DNA of 64,000 nt from Thermoanaerobaculia bacterium. Its GTDB lineage: Bacteria; Acidobacteriota; Thermoanaerobaculia; Multivoradales; JAIOJS01. A model generated the notes under the pieces. It made no database searches. It saw only the letters and a list, made by a program, of their open reading frames with translations, and was not told the DNA's origin. Shown one piece after another: positions 46,758 through 54,734 of this stretch. Position 1 is the first letter of the stretch; each line of letters opens with the position of its first letter. Where the stretch lies: contig JAUIDB010000001.1 of the NCBI GenBank assembly GCA_030429235.1, forward strand, positions 283,696-347,695. The letters run 5' to 3'. A program made the position numbers and the translations under genes.

Positions 46758-47255
46758 TCAATCGGTGACGAGGCCCCGTTCCAGGGGCACCGCCTTCCAG
46801 GGACCAAGGCCAGAGATCTGCAGCACGGTGGGACCTTCGATCCACACCCAGTGCATCTGTTGGCGAGCGTTGACGTAGTAGTCACCGGCTCCGAACTCGC
46901 GCGCCTCGGCTCGCGTGGCGTCGGCGCCGAAGGCGACCGCGACCTTACCGCTCAAGACGGTGACCCGCTCGTCCCTCGGATGCCAGTGGGCCGGCAACAC
47001 GAAGGGCTGCTCTCCGGCCACCCGGAAGCGGGCCGTGAAGTAGCCGTCGGAGGTCAGGTCGCCCTCGAGCAGAGCCACCTCACATCCGGCCGGCAGGCTG
47101 TCGGGGCAGGGTCCCCAGGGGATCTCGTCGGAGCGGACGACGTGCTGCACGCTTCCCTCGGGGAACTCCAGCGCCAGGTCCTGGCTCCACCCCGGCCGCG
47201 CCACCAGAACGAGCAGCAGGGGGAGGAGAAGCCTACGCACCGGGAGGTTTCGCAT
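46758..47255 (-). CDS. Exported cupin-fold protein
   Basis: Protein of 165 residues with a signal peptide (RRLLLPLLLVLVARPGWSQ). The cupin motif 1 is visible as LPAHWHPRDERVTVLSGKVAVAFG, with the histidines and glutamate as metal ligands, and motif 2 as GDYYVNARQQMHWVWIEG. Closest in feel to small periplasmic cupins that are probably metal-binding enzymes or sensors. The internal start at 47255 is chosen because the signal peptide begins there. A coiled-coil-like frame follows its stop. Confidence 0.85.
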   Translation of the reverse strand: MRNLPVRRLLLPLLLVLVARPGWSQDLALEFPEGSVQHVVRSDEIPWGPCPDSLPAGCEVALLEGDLTSDGYFTARFRVAGEQPFVLPAHWHPRDERVTVLSGKVAVAFGADATRAEAREFGAGDYYVNARQQMHWVWIEGPTVLQISGLGPWKAVPLERGLVTD

Positions 47256-47275
47256 CAGAGACCCAATATACCGTA

Positions 47276-47677
47276 CTACCGCCGCCCCCGATGGGGTCGG
47301 ATCCAGAGTCGCCGTCGCTGCCGGAATGCCACGCCGGGCGCCGCGGGCCGGTGAAGACCGGCGACTGGGGGTCGGCGCCTGCCGCCGTACCGGTGGACTG
47401 CGCCGGGATGGCGCCGCACGGTGCGCTGTGGCGCCGGGACGAGGCCAGGCCCGGGGTCGAGCAGGTAGGCGCGACCGAGGATCGTCTTCCACGGTTCGCG
47501 GGTGGTCGCCACGAACCACCCGAGGGGAACCAACGAGGCCAGCAGGAGCTCTGTCCCTGGCTCCGCCCCTCGATCCAGTCCCGACACCAGCGCGCCCAGG
47601 CCAGCGGTCAGGAAGAACCCAACCAACAGGCAGCGCTGCAGCCTGGCGACTCCACGGGTGTTTTCGGCTTGATGCAT
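47276..47677 (-). CDS. Possible two-helix membrane protein, weakly supported
   Basis: A frame of 133 residues starting at ATG 47677. The first 95 residues look protein-like, with two hydrophobic segments (CLLVGFFLTAGLGALVSGL and LLLASLVPLGWFVATT) and the phrase REPWKTILGRAYLLDPGPGLVP. The remaining 40 residues are arginine/proline-rich and look like unselected GC-rich translation, so the 3' part may be frameshifted or the gene may be decaying. No family recognised. Confidence 0.4.
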   Translation of the reverse strand: MHQAENTRGVARLQRCLLVGFFLTAGLGALVSGLDRGAEPGTELLLASLVPLGWFVATTREPWKTILGRAYLLDPGPGLVPAPQRTVRRHPGAVHRYGGRRRPPVAGLHRPAAPGVAFRQRRRLWIRPHRGRR

Positions 47678-47793
47678 CGTGCCACGGCCTCCTCTGGGGA
47701 TTCCTACGTACGAGAGGCTGCGGTTATTCGCGAGCGACTCGAGGTCCAGGAAGCGCCGCGACCGACGGAGCCGGCCCGCGACTCCTGATCTCC

Positions 47794-48330
47794 TCAGCTC
47801 GGCTGAACGACGAGTTCGCTGCCGCCGAGCGCCTCGGCGATCGCGTGCAGCACCCGCTCGTCGAAACAAGCCAGGAGCACCAGTTCGAGAGGACCCGAAC
47901 TCTGCGATACCCCCGCCACGATCTCGGCGCAGGCGATGCGGGCCGCCTCGTCGACGGGAAAGCGGTAGGCGCCGCAGCTGATGGCGGGAAAGGCGATCGA
48001 TCGGAGTTCGTACTGCTCGGCGAGGTGCAGACAGGAGCGGTAGCAGGACGCCAGGACCTCCCGTTCTCCGCGTTGGCCTCCGTACCAGACCGGTCCCACC
48101 GCGTGGATCACGTAGCGAGCCGGCAAGTCGTAGCCAGCGGTGATTTTGGACTGGCCAGGCCTACAGCCCCCGAGGTCGAGGCACTCGGCTAGCAGTCGGG
48201 GGCCGGCCGCGCGATGGATCGCTCCATCGACTCCGCCGCCGCCGGAGAGGGACGCGTTGGCGGCATTGACGATCGCGTCCACCTCCAGGGTGGTGATGTC
48301 AGCGCGAAGAGCTCGGATGCGTGTGGTCAT
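47794..48330 (-). CDS. Macro-domain ADP-ribose hydrolase (O-acetyl-ADP-ribose deacetylase type)
   Basis: Macro-domain protein of 178 residues. The ADP-ribose site motifs are DAIVNAANASLSGGGGVDGAIHRAAG near residues 19-45 and the phosphate loop SIAFPAISCGAYRFP near 110. The ACRIGQ-like acidic/aspartate pocket and the GVDGAIH sequence place it with MacroD/YmdB-type hydrolases that remove O-acetyl groups or mono-ADP-ribose from protein Glu/Asp. It is solitary; no DarT-like transferase is adjacent. Confidence 0.92.
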   Translation of the reverse strand: MTTRIRALRADITTLEVDAIVNAANASLSGGGGVDGAIHRAAGPRLLAECLDLGGCRPGQSKITAGYDLPARYVIHAVGPVWYGGQRGEREVLASCYRSCLHLAEQYELRSIAFPAISCGAYRFPVDEAARIACAEIVAGVSQSSGPLELVLLACFDERVLHAIAEALGGSELVVQPS

Positions 48331-48400
48331 GGCGAACTGGGGGGACACCTCGCGGTCGCCTCGTCGTAGAGATTCGCCGGGCTCGGTGGCGAGTGCGCCG

Positions 48401-48916
48401 TCATCGATCGATGGCGATAGCGTACAGCGCGGCGTCGACGGCCTGCCCGTGCAGGTAGAGACGATTGGCCAGGGTCCCTTCGAACCGCGCGCCGACCTTC
48501 TCGGCGACCCGCCGACTGGCTCGGTTGCCGAGCGCGGCGACGATCTCGAGGCGCACCAGCCCCGTCTCCTCCTCGGCGTGCCGGATCAGTTGGCGCACCG
48601 CGGTGGTGGCCACTCCTTGCCCCGTCGCCGCGGTCCGCACCCAGTAGCCGAGGTTGGCGAAGCGGTGTTGGGAGTCCACTCGGTTGATGCCGCAGCCGCC
48701 GAGGAGCCGACCGGTCTCGTCCCGAATACCAAACTCGAAGGCCGATCCTCCGTCCCAGGCCTCGACCTGCGCCGTCAGCCACTCCGTCGCGTCGGACTCC
48801 GAGAAGCCAGGATGGCACCACGCAAGCCAGGGCCGCACCTCGGCCACCGACTCGCGGGCCGCACCGACCAGAGCCGGGGCGTCGGCCGGCGAGTAGCGTT
48901 CGATACGGATGGACAT
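48401..48916 (-). CDS. GNAT acetyltransferase, RimJ/RimL type
   Basis: Protein of 171 residues. It has the RimJ/RimL features: an N-terminal substrate region PWLAWCHPGFSESDATEWL, the core strand LLGGCGINRVD, motif A LGYWVRTAATGQGVATTAVRQLIRHA, and ASRRVAEKVGARFEGTLANRLYLHG near the end. It likely acetylates an N-terminal or small-molecule amine. Substrate unknown. Confidence 0.9.
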   Translation of the reverse strand: MSIRIERYSPADAPALVGAARESVAEVRPWLAWCHPGFSESDATEWLTAQVEAWDGGSAFEFGIRDETGRLLGGCGINRVDSQHRFANLGYWVRTAATGQGVATTAVRQLIRHAEEETGLVRLEIVAALGNRASRRVAEKVGARFEGTLANRLYLHGQAVDAALYAIAIDR

Positions 48917-48967
48917 CTGCGTGGACTCTGGAAGCTCGATTTGGAGGGAGCGGTGGCGCGCGCTGCC

Positions 48968-49726
48968 TCAGCCGCTGGTTGGGTTGTCCCCCACCAGCAA
49001 TGGTTGAAAGAACTGACCATCGAGACGTTCGACCTTCACGAAACCGGCCTCCTCTAGGAGCTGCGCCAGGCGGTCGAGGCCCACGGCGTAGTAGCGAGAG
49101 CGAAAGACCTGCACTTGCGGGCCCTCCGCTCGCTCCCAGACGAAGAACAGGCTGAGGTCGTAGAGGTCTCGGGGTAGGAAGTCCCAGATCTGGAAGATGT
49201 GGACGCGCCCTTCGGCCGAGACTCGGCTGCCGTAGGGCACCATGCGGCTCGCGCCCCGGTCGACTTCGGCGTAGTTGCGGACCGAGATCACGCAACCGCC
49301 GCCGGGTCGCAACACGGCTCGCATCTGTCGAAACGCTTGCACGATCTCCTCGTCTGACAACAGATGAGGCACGGCGTTGTCGCAGGCCAGAACCACGTCG
49401 AAGTCGGACGGCTGCCGCGTCGAGAGTTCGCGGAGATCGGCCACGGCGAAGTGGATCCCCTCGAGCCCTCGGTCCGACGCTTCGCGGCGAGCGCGCTCCA
49501 CCGCTCGCGGCGACAGGTCGGACGCTACGACCTCGTAGCCGGTCGCTGCGAGGCCGAGGGCCTGGGTGCCGATGCCACAGGCCGCATCGAGCAGGCGATG
49601 GCAACCAGGCCAGCGGCTGCGAAGTACCCCGTCCAGAACCTCGGCCTGCCGCGCGATGCTGGCCTCCCAGTCGGCGTAGATCAGGTGGTAGACGTCGGTC
49701 AGGTCGTCGTAGAACTGGGATTCCAT
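48968..49726 (-). CDS. Class I SAM methyltransferase, glycine/sarcosine N-methyltransferase-like
   Basis: Protein of 252 residues. Motif I is LLDAACGIGTQALGLA near residue 46, the acidic motif II VVASDLSPRAVERAR, and motif post-I DVVLACDNAVPHL. The start MESQFYDDLTDVYHLIYADW resembles small-molecule N-methyltransferases of the glycine/sarcosine type, whose N-terminal helix covers the substrate. Actual substrate unknown. The start at 49726 is chosen over an unsupported upstream one. Confidence 0.87.
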   Translation of the reverse strand: MESQFYDDLTDVYHLIYADWEASIARQAEVLDGVLRSRWPGCHRLLDAACGIGTQALGLAATGYEVVASDLSPRAVERARREASDRGLEGIHFAVADLRELSTRQPSDFDVVLACDNAVPHLLSDEEIVQAFRQMRAVLRPGGGCVISVRNYAEVDRGASRMVPYGSRVSAEGRVHIFQIWDFLPRDLYDLSLFFVWERAEGPQVQVFRSRYYAVGLDRLAQLLEEAGFVKVERLDGQFFQPLLVGDNPTSG

Positions 49727-49814
49727 CGTGGGCGTCGCTGGATCTAGCTGGGGCTCGGCCCAAGCAACGGTACCCAGTTGTCTCCGGCGGAGCAAGCGCC
49801 GCCGCCCCGGCCCG

Positions 49815-49964
49815 CTATCGAACTCCCAGGCGGTTCAGAAGGAAGGCGAGTTGCTCGGCCCGTTCGAGGTAGGCATCGCCGCGCCCGCAGGCTCCCTCGT
49901 GCCCCGCCCCCCAGGTGCATCTGCAACAGCGTGAGACGGTTCCGATTGGTGGCGCCGTCTCCGA
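49815..49964 (-). pseudogene. C-terminal remnant of a prolyl oligopeptidase (S9A)
   Basis: The minus strand here encodes, in two frames joined across a G-rich run near 49895-49912, the phrases RLTLLQMHLGGG and GAGHEGACGRGDAYLERAEQ followed by LAFLLNRLGVR and a stop. This matches the C-terminal end of prolyl oligopeptidase/oligopeptidase B, including the catalytic-histidine context AGHxGxxGR. The bulk of the enzyme, including its serine, is absent, so this is a decayed fragment left after deletion. Confidence 0.65.
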
Positions 49965-50213
49965 TCACCGGCACCAGAGCACGCTGTCGTCGCGGGGCTC
50001 CAGCAGACGAACGATCTCGTTGGTGCCGAACGCGATACCAGGGCTCTCCTCGTCGAGAAACGTCGTCACGGAGTCGTACTCCTCACCGCGGTCCCGAACC
50101 CAGGAGATCTGGACCACTCGAATCCTGTCGCCGTTGCGAAGTTCGACATCGGTGGGAAGGCCCGCCCGTTTCTGGAGCACCCGCAGGGCGGTTTCCGCCT
50201 TCCGGGGGTTCAC
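49965..50213 (-). CDS. Small conserved-looking protein, function unknown
   Basis: A gene of 82 residues that starts at GTG 50213, which overlaps the stop of the zinc-ribbon protein gene as GTGA. The sequence VNPRKAETALRVLQKRAG, then DVELRNGDRIRVVQISWVRD and SVTTFLDEESPGIAFGTNEI suggests a small beta-rich domain after an N-terminal helix. No family recognised. Coupling with the upstream genes at 50210 and 50680 indicates a three-gene unit. Confidence 0.75.
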   Translation of the reverse strand: MNPRKAETALRVLQKRAGLPTDVELRNGDRIRVVQISWVRDRGEEYDSVTTFLDEESPGIAFGTNEIVRLLEPRDDSVLWCR

Positions 50214-50683
50214 GAGCGGCTCGCCTGCTCGGCCAGGCTGCGCAGGGCCGCCAGGGCTCGGAGCACCTCGGGTCGGTTCTTGGCCGACTTCACCCACTTC
50301 GGGAGCCGACTGGCCAGGCTCGAGTTCGCCCAACCCCGTTCCGGGTGTCTCTGGCGCTCCCGGAGTCTGGCTCCGACCAGGGCCTCGAGTTCCGCGACAT
50401 GGGCCGGGTTGTAGCCCCACAGGACCGAACCGCAGCACGGGACCTGCAGCCACAGCTCGAGTTCGAATCCCGCCAGGCGTGGACCCGGCCCCGGCATCAG
50501 GAAGCCGCCATTCTCCTGGCGTTTCCAGTCCCGAGTATGACCACAGTGCGCACAGGCCAGGCGGTACCTGGGTTCCTCCTGGTAGGTGAGCCGCGCGGCT
50601 CGGGCGCAGCGCGGACAACGAACCAGCAGCTGGTCGACGAAGTCGCGGGACCAGGTGGCGTCGTGGTGTCGGGAGGTCGTCAT
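50210..50683 (-). CDS. TFIIB-type zinc-ribbon protein
   Basis: Protein of 157 residues. An N-terminal zinc ribbon has LVRCPRCARAARL and LACAHCGHTRDWKRQ (two CxxC pairs). A following beta-rich region (FELELWLQVPCCGSVLWGYN) and a helical C-terminus (ASRLPKWVKSAKNRPEVLRALAALR) complete it. The same arrangement recurs in small bacterial proteins of unknown role. The ATG at 50683 overlaps the stop of the membrane protein gene (ATGA), and its own stop overlaps the next GTG, so translation is coupled both ways. Confidence 0.82.
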   Translation of the reverse strand: MTTSRHHDATWSRDFVDQLLVRCPRCARAARLTYQEEPRYRLACAHCGHTRDWKRQENGGFLMPGPGPRLAGFELELWLQVPCCGSVLWGYNPAHVAELEALVGARLRERQRHPERGWANSSLASRLPKWVKSAKNRPEVLRALAALRSLAEQASRS

Positions 50684-51126
50684 GGGTCTCGGGAGGGAGC
50701 GAGGGCTCGCTCGGGCGGTGTCGCTGCGAGTTGGGTCTCCCACTGTAGACGATAGGACGCGGGCGGAGGGTCGGAAGCGTGACGGGTCGTGACCGCCCGA
50801 CCGGCGAGAGCCAGGCAGGCGAGCAGGAGGAGAAGCAGGGGCAGGTTCCCGAACAGCAGCCACCAGCGGGTCAGGCGTGCGTGGTTCGACAGCGCGATCG
50901 CCGAGGCGGAGAGCGCGGCCAACAGGGCGAGGGGGAAGAGGACGGCGACGGTACCGCCGCGCTGCATCAGCGCCTCGCCGGTCGTCTCACCCAGGCCGCG
51001 GGGGATGAAGGGAACGTAGAGCGCCAGCGCGACCAGAGCCAGGGCGGCCAGGGTCACCGCCGTGAGTCCCGCACGGACGAGAAAGCCAGGAGGGATCTCA
51101 CGCTGTAGAAGTTCTCGCGGTTGCAT
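50680..51126 (-). CDS. Three-helix membrane protein, function unknown
   Basis: Protein of 148 residues with three hydrophobic segments: AGLTAVTLAALALVALALYVPFI, VAVLFPLALLAALSASAIALS, and LLFGNLPLLLLLLACLALAG. The N-terminus (MQPRELLQREIPPGF) is cytoplasmic by charge. No motif. First gene of the coupled trio with the zinc-ribbon and small protein genes. Confidence 0.7.
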   Translation of the reverse strand: MQPRELLQREIPPGFLVRAGLTAVTLAALALVALALYVPFIPRGLGETTGEALMQRGGTVAVLFPLALLAALSASAIALSNHARLTRWWLLFGNLPLLLLLLACLALAGRAVTTRHASDPPPASYRLQWETQLAATPPERALAPSRDP

Positions 51127-51199
51127 GCGGGCTGAACGAATCGGCGGTCGGTGGTGACGCCCGGGTCCAGAGGCCCTGGTCCCGGTGTGGACCCTGGAG

Positions 51200-51856
51200 C
51201 TACGCCCCTCGGGCCTCGTGGTGTTGGTCGACCCAGTAACCCCAGGCCACCAGCAGCCACTGTGCCTGCGAGGTCCAGGCGACGGCCAATGCACTCGGCG
51301 GTACCGGGCCGAAGAGATTGCCGAGCTGGACGACGATCAGAAACGCCATTAGGGACCAGAACAGCGGTCTCCCAGCCTTGGACGTGGCTGCGGTCGATCT
51401 GAGATAGAGAAACACGCCGCCGAAGAAGAGGCCGGCCTCGACCGCGATCGCTGCCGGCGGGTGATTCCACAACCCGAGCCCGATCTTGGTCGAGCCGCCC
51501 GGGAACAAGAGCAAGTCGGGCTTGTGGGTCAGCGCGTCGAGGAACCAATGGCTCGCCACCAGGGCAGCACAGAGCAACGCTGGCTTGGCGGCTCGGCGCA
51601 GCCCGTAGTAGACCGCCGCGAACCCGAGCGACCAGCCGAGCACCGCGAGTAGGCTGTGGGAGATCGGATAGTGGGTGAACTCGAGGGGAGTGAGCTTCGT
51701 GGAACCCGGTGCGACCACCACGGACTCGAGCCCGAGGAGGAGCAGCGTCGGCCACAGCAGATCGATGAACTGCGCGGCCAGAAAAAGAGTCCCCAGGGAG
51801 ACCTCCTTCGACGCCGACTTCGCGGCCATGCCGACTCCGAAATGACCTAGGAACAT
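51200..51856 (-). CDS. Membrane-bound metal-dependent hydrolase-like protein (YdjM/DUF457-like)
   Basis: Polytopic protein of 218 residues. Conserved polar residues in membrane-facing positions are typical of YdjM/DUF457-like proteins: MFLGHFGVGMAAKSAS at the start, QFIDLLWPTL, THYPISHSLLAVLGWS, and VASHWFLDALTHKPDL. The His/Asp set could coordinate a metal. LexA-regulated YdjM is a distant relative. Enzymatic activity is not established. Confidence 0.82.
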   Translation of the reverse strand: MFLGHFGVGMAAKSASKEVSLGTLFLAAQFIDLLWPTLLLLGLESVVVAPGSTKLTPLEFTHYPISHSLLAVLGWSLGFAAVYYGLRRAAKPALLCAALVASHWFLDALTHKPDLLLFPGGSTKIGLGLWNHPPAAIAVEAGLFFGGVFLYLRSTAATSKAGRPLFWSLMAFLIVVQLGNLFGPVPPSALAVAWTSQAQWLLVAWGYWVDQHHEARGA

Positions 51857-52019
51857 GGTGACCTCGTTTCAGTAGTGTCGCGCGGGAAACTCGGCCGGAT
51901 CTGGCTGCCTTCGAGCGCCCCGAGGGAGCACCACCAGCCCGCCGTCGGCGGCCGGAGCGTCGAGTTCTTGCGGGAGCAGAGAGGACGACTCCTCGGTTTG
52001 CCGCCCTCGGTGCCAAGCC

Positions 52020-52973
52020 TCATGCCTCGCCACCGACCCGGTGACTTCGGCTCCCGACGATCGCCAGCGCGATCCCGACCAGGTAGATGGCCAGCCCAGC
52101 AAAGGCGGGTGCAAGATGGACGAAGTCGGTGTAACCGATCACGAAGTGAACCCCGATCGCTCCTCCGAACCCAAAACCGCTGGAGAGCAGGAGCGCTTGC
52201 CACAGGCTCTTGGCTGGCCTGCCGTACCAGACGCAGCTCATGACCAGGATGCCGCAGGTAGCGATCGCGCCACCGAAGCCAGCCCGGTCGTGGGCAATCA
52301 GGGGGATCAACCTCGGATTGTGAGCGGTGAGCAGTTCGGGGGTGACGCCCATGTAGTCGAGATCCTGGGGCACGAACACCGAGGTCATGCCGAGAACCAT
52401 GATCGTGCCTCCGGCCAGGACCATGCCGAGGCCGGTGAAGACCAGCAGCGCGCGACCCAGCTGCGCGGCTTCTCCCCACGAAGCCAGAGTGGGCCGCGGC
52501 GGCTGTGTTTCCGAGATCAGGCCCCGCGCGCGCACCAGGCCGGTGATGTAGAGCGGCATCAGGGCGGTCGTTGCCACCCCGTGCCACGAGTCGAGATAGC
52601 CGTAGCCGAGATAGGTGAGGAAGCTGCCGAAACCGAGCACTCCACTCGCGACCAAGGCCCACCACGCCCACCGCTCACCCCCGGCCAGTGGAAACTGGAT
52701 CAACCAAAGGTAGAGGACGCCGACCGCCACCAGCGCTCCGCCAAAAGCGACGCGGTCGTGGAACATGAAGTAGGCGACCCGCCCGTCGGCCAGTCCGCCC
52801 AGCTCTTCGGCCGAAGCGCCGAGAAACTCGATGTCGTGGGGCAGAAAGTGCCCGACCGCACTGAGAAAGATCGCGAAGCCGCCAGCCACGATCAGAGCCA
52901 GGGCCGTAGTGGCGAGGAGCGGACGACCGTCGTCGGCCAGCGACTCCAGCAAACCGATCTCAGGGTCGTACAT
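52020..52973 (-). CDS. Eight-helix membrane protein with internal duplication
   Basis: Membrane protein of 317 residues with about eight helices. Two halves share a motif: FLPHDIEFLGASAEEL, then FMFHDRVAFGGALVAVGVLYLW near residues 43-90, and FVPQDLDYMGVTPELL, then LIAHDRAGFGGAIATCGILVM near residues 195-250. The repeated HDRxxFGGA phrase suggests a functional site in each half. No known family recognised. ATG 52973 is used; ATG 53006 in frame is an alternative. It may associate with the adjacent GNAT gene only by chance. Confidence 0.75.
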   Translation of the reverse strand: MYDPEIGLLESLADDGRPLLATTALALIVAGGFAIFLSAVGHFLPHDIEFLGASAEELGGLADGRVAYFMFHDRVAFGGALVAVGVLYLWLIQFPLAGGERWAWWALVASGVLGFGSFLTYLGYGYLDSWHGVATTALMPLYITGLVRARGLISETQPPRPTLASWGEAAQLGRALLVFTGLGMVLAGGTIMVLGMTSVFVPQDLDYMGVTPELLTAHNPRLIPLIAHDRAGFGGAIATCGILVMSCVWYGRPAKSLWQALLLSSGFGFGGAIGVHFVIGYTDFVHLAPAFAGLAIYLVGIALAIVGSRSHRVGGEA

Positions 52974-53017
52974 GGTCCCCGGGGATCCTGGCGGAACGGA
53001 GGCCATGCGGGTGGACG

Positions 53018-53515
53018 TCACGCATCGAGATCTTCGAGGGAACGGTACATGACGAAGACGTCGACGTATCCCAGTTGCGAGTGGAGAAAGGCGCGGGGAA
53101 GGGTACCGACGATCGAGAAACCGAGGGACTTCCAGAGTCCGACCGCGGCCTCGTTGCTGCTGACCACGAAGTTGAACTGCATGTACGAGAACCCGAGACG
53201 CCGTGCTTCCTTCAGGCTGTGTCGCCCGAGCTGCTTGCCGATGCCGCGCCCGGCCGCGTTCGGGTCGACCATGAACGAGGCATTGGCGACGTGGGAACCG
53301 AGATCGGGCTGATTGGCCACGATCTTGTACATGCCGAGAATCGTCTCGCCGTCGCACGCCACATAGGAACTGACGCCCGGGGCGAACCAGTACTCGTCGG
53401 CTCGGTCGCGCGGAGTCTCGGGAGCGAAAACGTAGGTGTCGCCGCCCGCGACGACCGAACGGAAGATCTCCCACATTGGATCGGCATCCGAGATCACCGC
53501 CGGTCGGATCTGCAT
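53018..53515 (-). CDS. GNAT-family N-acetyltransferase
   Basis: Protein of 165 residues. It opens with IRPAVISDADPMWEIFRSVV, has the central strand ILGMYKIVAN, motif A ASFMVDPNAAGRGIGKQLGRHSLKEA and motif B NFVVSSNEAAVGLWKSLGFSIVG. Sequence ends in the signature FVMYRSLEDL, found in the PA4794/YhhY-like subgroup. Substrate unknown. Starts at 53515; the earlier in-frame start lies in a non-coding stretch. Confidence 0.9.
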   Translation of the reverse strand: MQIRPAVISDADPMWEIFRSVVAGGDTYVFAPETPRDRADEYWFAPGVSSYVACDGETILGMYKIVANQPDLGSHVANASFMVDPNAAGRGIGKQLGRHSLKEARRLGFSYMQFNFVVSSNEAAVGLWKSLGFSIVGTLPRAFLHSQLGYVDVFVMYRSLEDLDA

Positions 53516-53526
53516 CGGTCTAGGCC

Positions 53527-53598
53527 TTCTCTGCGGTTGGCTGGCGAGGTCCACTGAACCCGCGAGGGACGTGGTTGGGTCCGGGTGGCTGGTTCTGC
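53527..53598 (-). repeat. Degenerate attC-like site (possible left outlier of the cassette array)
   Basis: The gap between the GNAT gene and the next gene contains CTGGCGAGGTCCAC and GTTGGGTCCGGGTGGCTGG, which match the left and right inner parts of the palindromes farther right (11 bases of GTTGGGTCCGG are identical). The outer boxes are degraded. If related, the array once reached here. The match may be coincidental. Confidence 0.3.
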
Positions 53599-53611
53599 GA
53601 GTGGCGAGCGG

Positions 53612-54055
53612 TCATTCGGCGAGAACGTAGATGTTGGCGATGGTGGCGACGGCGTCTCCATTGTAGAGCGGCACCAGGATCCGTTGGTACTCGCCACCCT
53701 CGAACCGGTCGAGCTGATCCCATTGGCGCGGCAACTCGGCCGATATCAGCAACTCGACCGGCAAGTTGGGCCCCTCGAGAGACCACCGCAGAGCGGGGAA
53801 CCCCTGGTCTGCCCCCCAGCCGGCGGTGATCAGGTCGCCTCGGGTAGCAAGACCCGAGACCCACTGCCCGCCCAAGGGGGCCAGGACATGGTCGTTCGGT
53901 CGTCCGGGAGCCAGAGTTCCGTACACGGCCAGGCGGGACGAGCTGCCGAACTTCCGGTCGAAGTAGGCCTCGAGACGGTTCCGTTCGGGAGTCGTATAGA
54001 CCGCTCGCAGTCGATTGAGTTCGAGGAGATCCTCGAGTTCTCTGGGCTGGATCAT
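53612..54055 (-). CDS. Gamma-glutamylcyclotransferase-like (GGCT/AIG2) protein
   Basis: Protein of 147 residues. The GGCT fold is marked by RLAVYGTLAPGRPNDHVLA near residue 40, matching the YGTL motif, and DQLDRFEGGEYQRILVPL near residue 115, matching the late E and Y residues. In GGCT enzymes an active-site glutamate closes pyroglutamate; here the acidic residue is in the expected DRFEG context. The protein starts at 54055 with an extra 35-residue helical N-terminus. Confidence 0.83.
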   Translation of the reverse strand: MIQPRELEDLLELNRLRAVYTTPERNRLEAYFDRKFGSSSRLAVYGTLAPGRPNDHVLAPLGGQWVSGLATRGDLITAGWGADQGFPALRWSLEGPNLPVELLISAELPRQWDQLDRFEGGEYQRILVPLYNGDAVATIANIYVLAE

Positions 54056-54203
54056 CGTCGCTGGGTGTCCTCCCGGGGGGTGCGGTTGGGAATTGGACCT
54101 CGCCCGCGTCGAAGACCTAGACCAAGGCGGGTTGCGAGCGAGTCGACGCTGCGGCCGGAATCCACCCGGTCCGCACTCGGAGTGCCTGGTCGGCGAGCTC
54201 GGT

Positions 54204-54689
54204 TCACCGGCTCGTCGTGGCTTCGCGTGCCGCGACGGGATCGCCACTTCTGACCTCTCCGCCCTCGACCACACGCGCCCGCAAACCAGCGCGATGGACC
54301 ATACCCTCGACGATCTCAGCCCCCAGGAGCGAGCCCAGATAGGCGCAGGGTTCGCACAGCCGGACGCCCTCGAGCGTCGCCGTACCCACCGTGAACCGGG
54401 TTCCGACCAGCTCGTTGAGTCGAACTCCTCGAGTGACGATGTTGCGGCGAAAGTCGCCCGCGCTCCACTGTGTGCCGTGGGTCGCGTTGTAGCGGTCGAT
54501 CTCCTCCACCTCGATGAGCGTGACCTCCCAACCCGGGCTTCCTGCGAGCTTGGCCGAGAAGGTGCCGCGACCCTCGAAGTAGCGGTCGCCGGAAACTCCC
54601 TGGTCAGCCACCAGCTGCGCAGCCTCGACCGTCTCCGCCGCCGCACCAGCTTCGGGGGCTACGTGAATCGAAACGACCTCTCCGGTCAT
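54204..54689 (-). CDS. MOSC-domain protein
   Basis: Protein of 161 residues. MOSC features are VVSIHVAPEAGA, a DRYFEGRGTFSAKLAG turn, ITLIEVEEIDRYN and GVRLCEPCAYLGSLLG, which contains the cysteine that binds sulfur-carrying molybdenum cofactor in relatives. MOSC proteins move sulfur to molybdopterin or reduce hydroxylamines. The start at 54689 follows AGGAGG; an earlier ATG is not supported. Confidence 0.88.
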   Translation of the reverse strand: MTGEVVSIHVAPEAGAAAETVEAAQLVADQGVSGDRYFEGRGTFSAKLAGSPGWEVTLIEVEEIDRYNATHGTQWSAGDFRRNIVTRGVRLNELVGTRFTVGTATLEGVRLCEPCAYLGSLLGAEIVEGMVHRAGLRARVVEGGEVRSGDPVAAREATTSR

Positions 54690-54734
54690 AGTGTGTCCTC
54701 CTGAGGGTACCGACGAGTCACTCGATGCCATCCG

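Noticed and set aside
46758-46760. Selenocysteine at the cupin stop codon
   Set aside because: The TGA ends a complete cupin domain, no homologous cysteine is expected there, and no hairpin with suitable spacing was evident.
47794-48330. DarG-like antitoxin
   Set aside because: The macro domain has no adjacent DarT-like ADP-ribosyltransferase and lacks the extra DarG C-terminal domain.
51869-52033. 54-residue minus-strand frame after the membrane protein
   Set aside because: Coding-like in places but lacks a supported start or recognised pattern; too weak to list.
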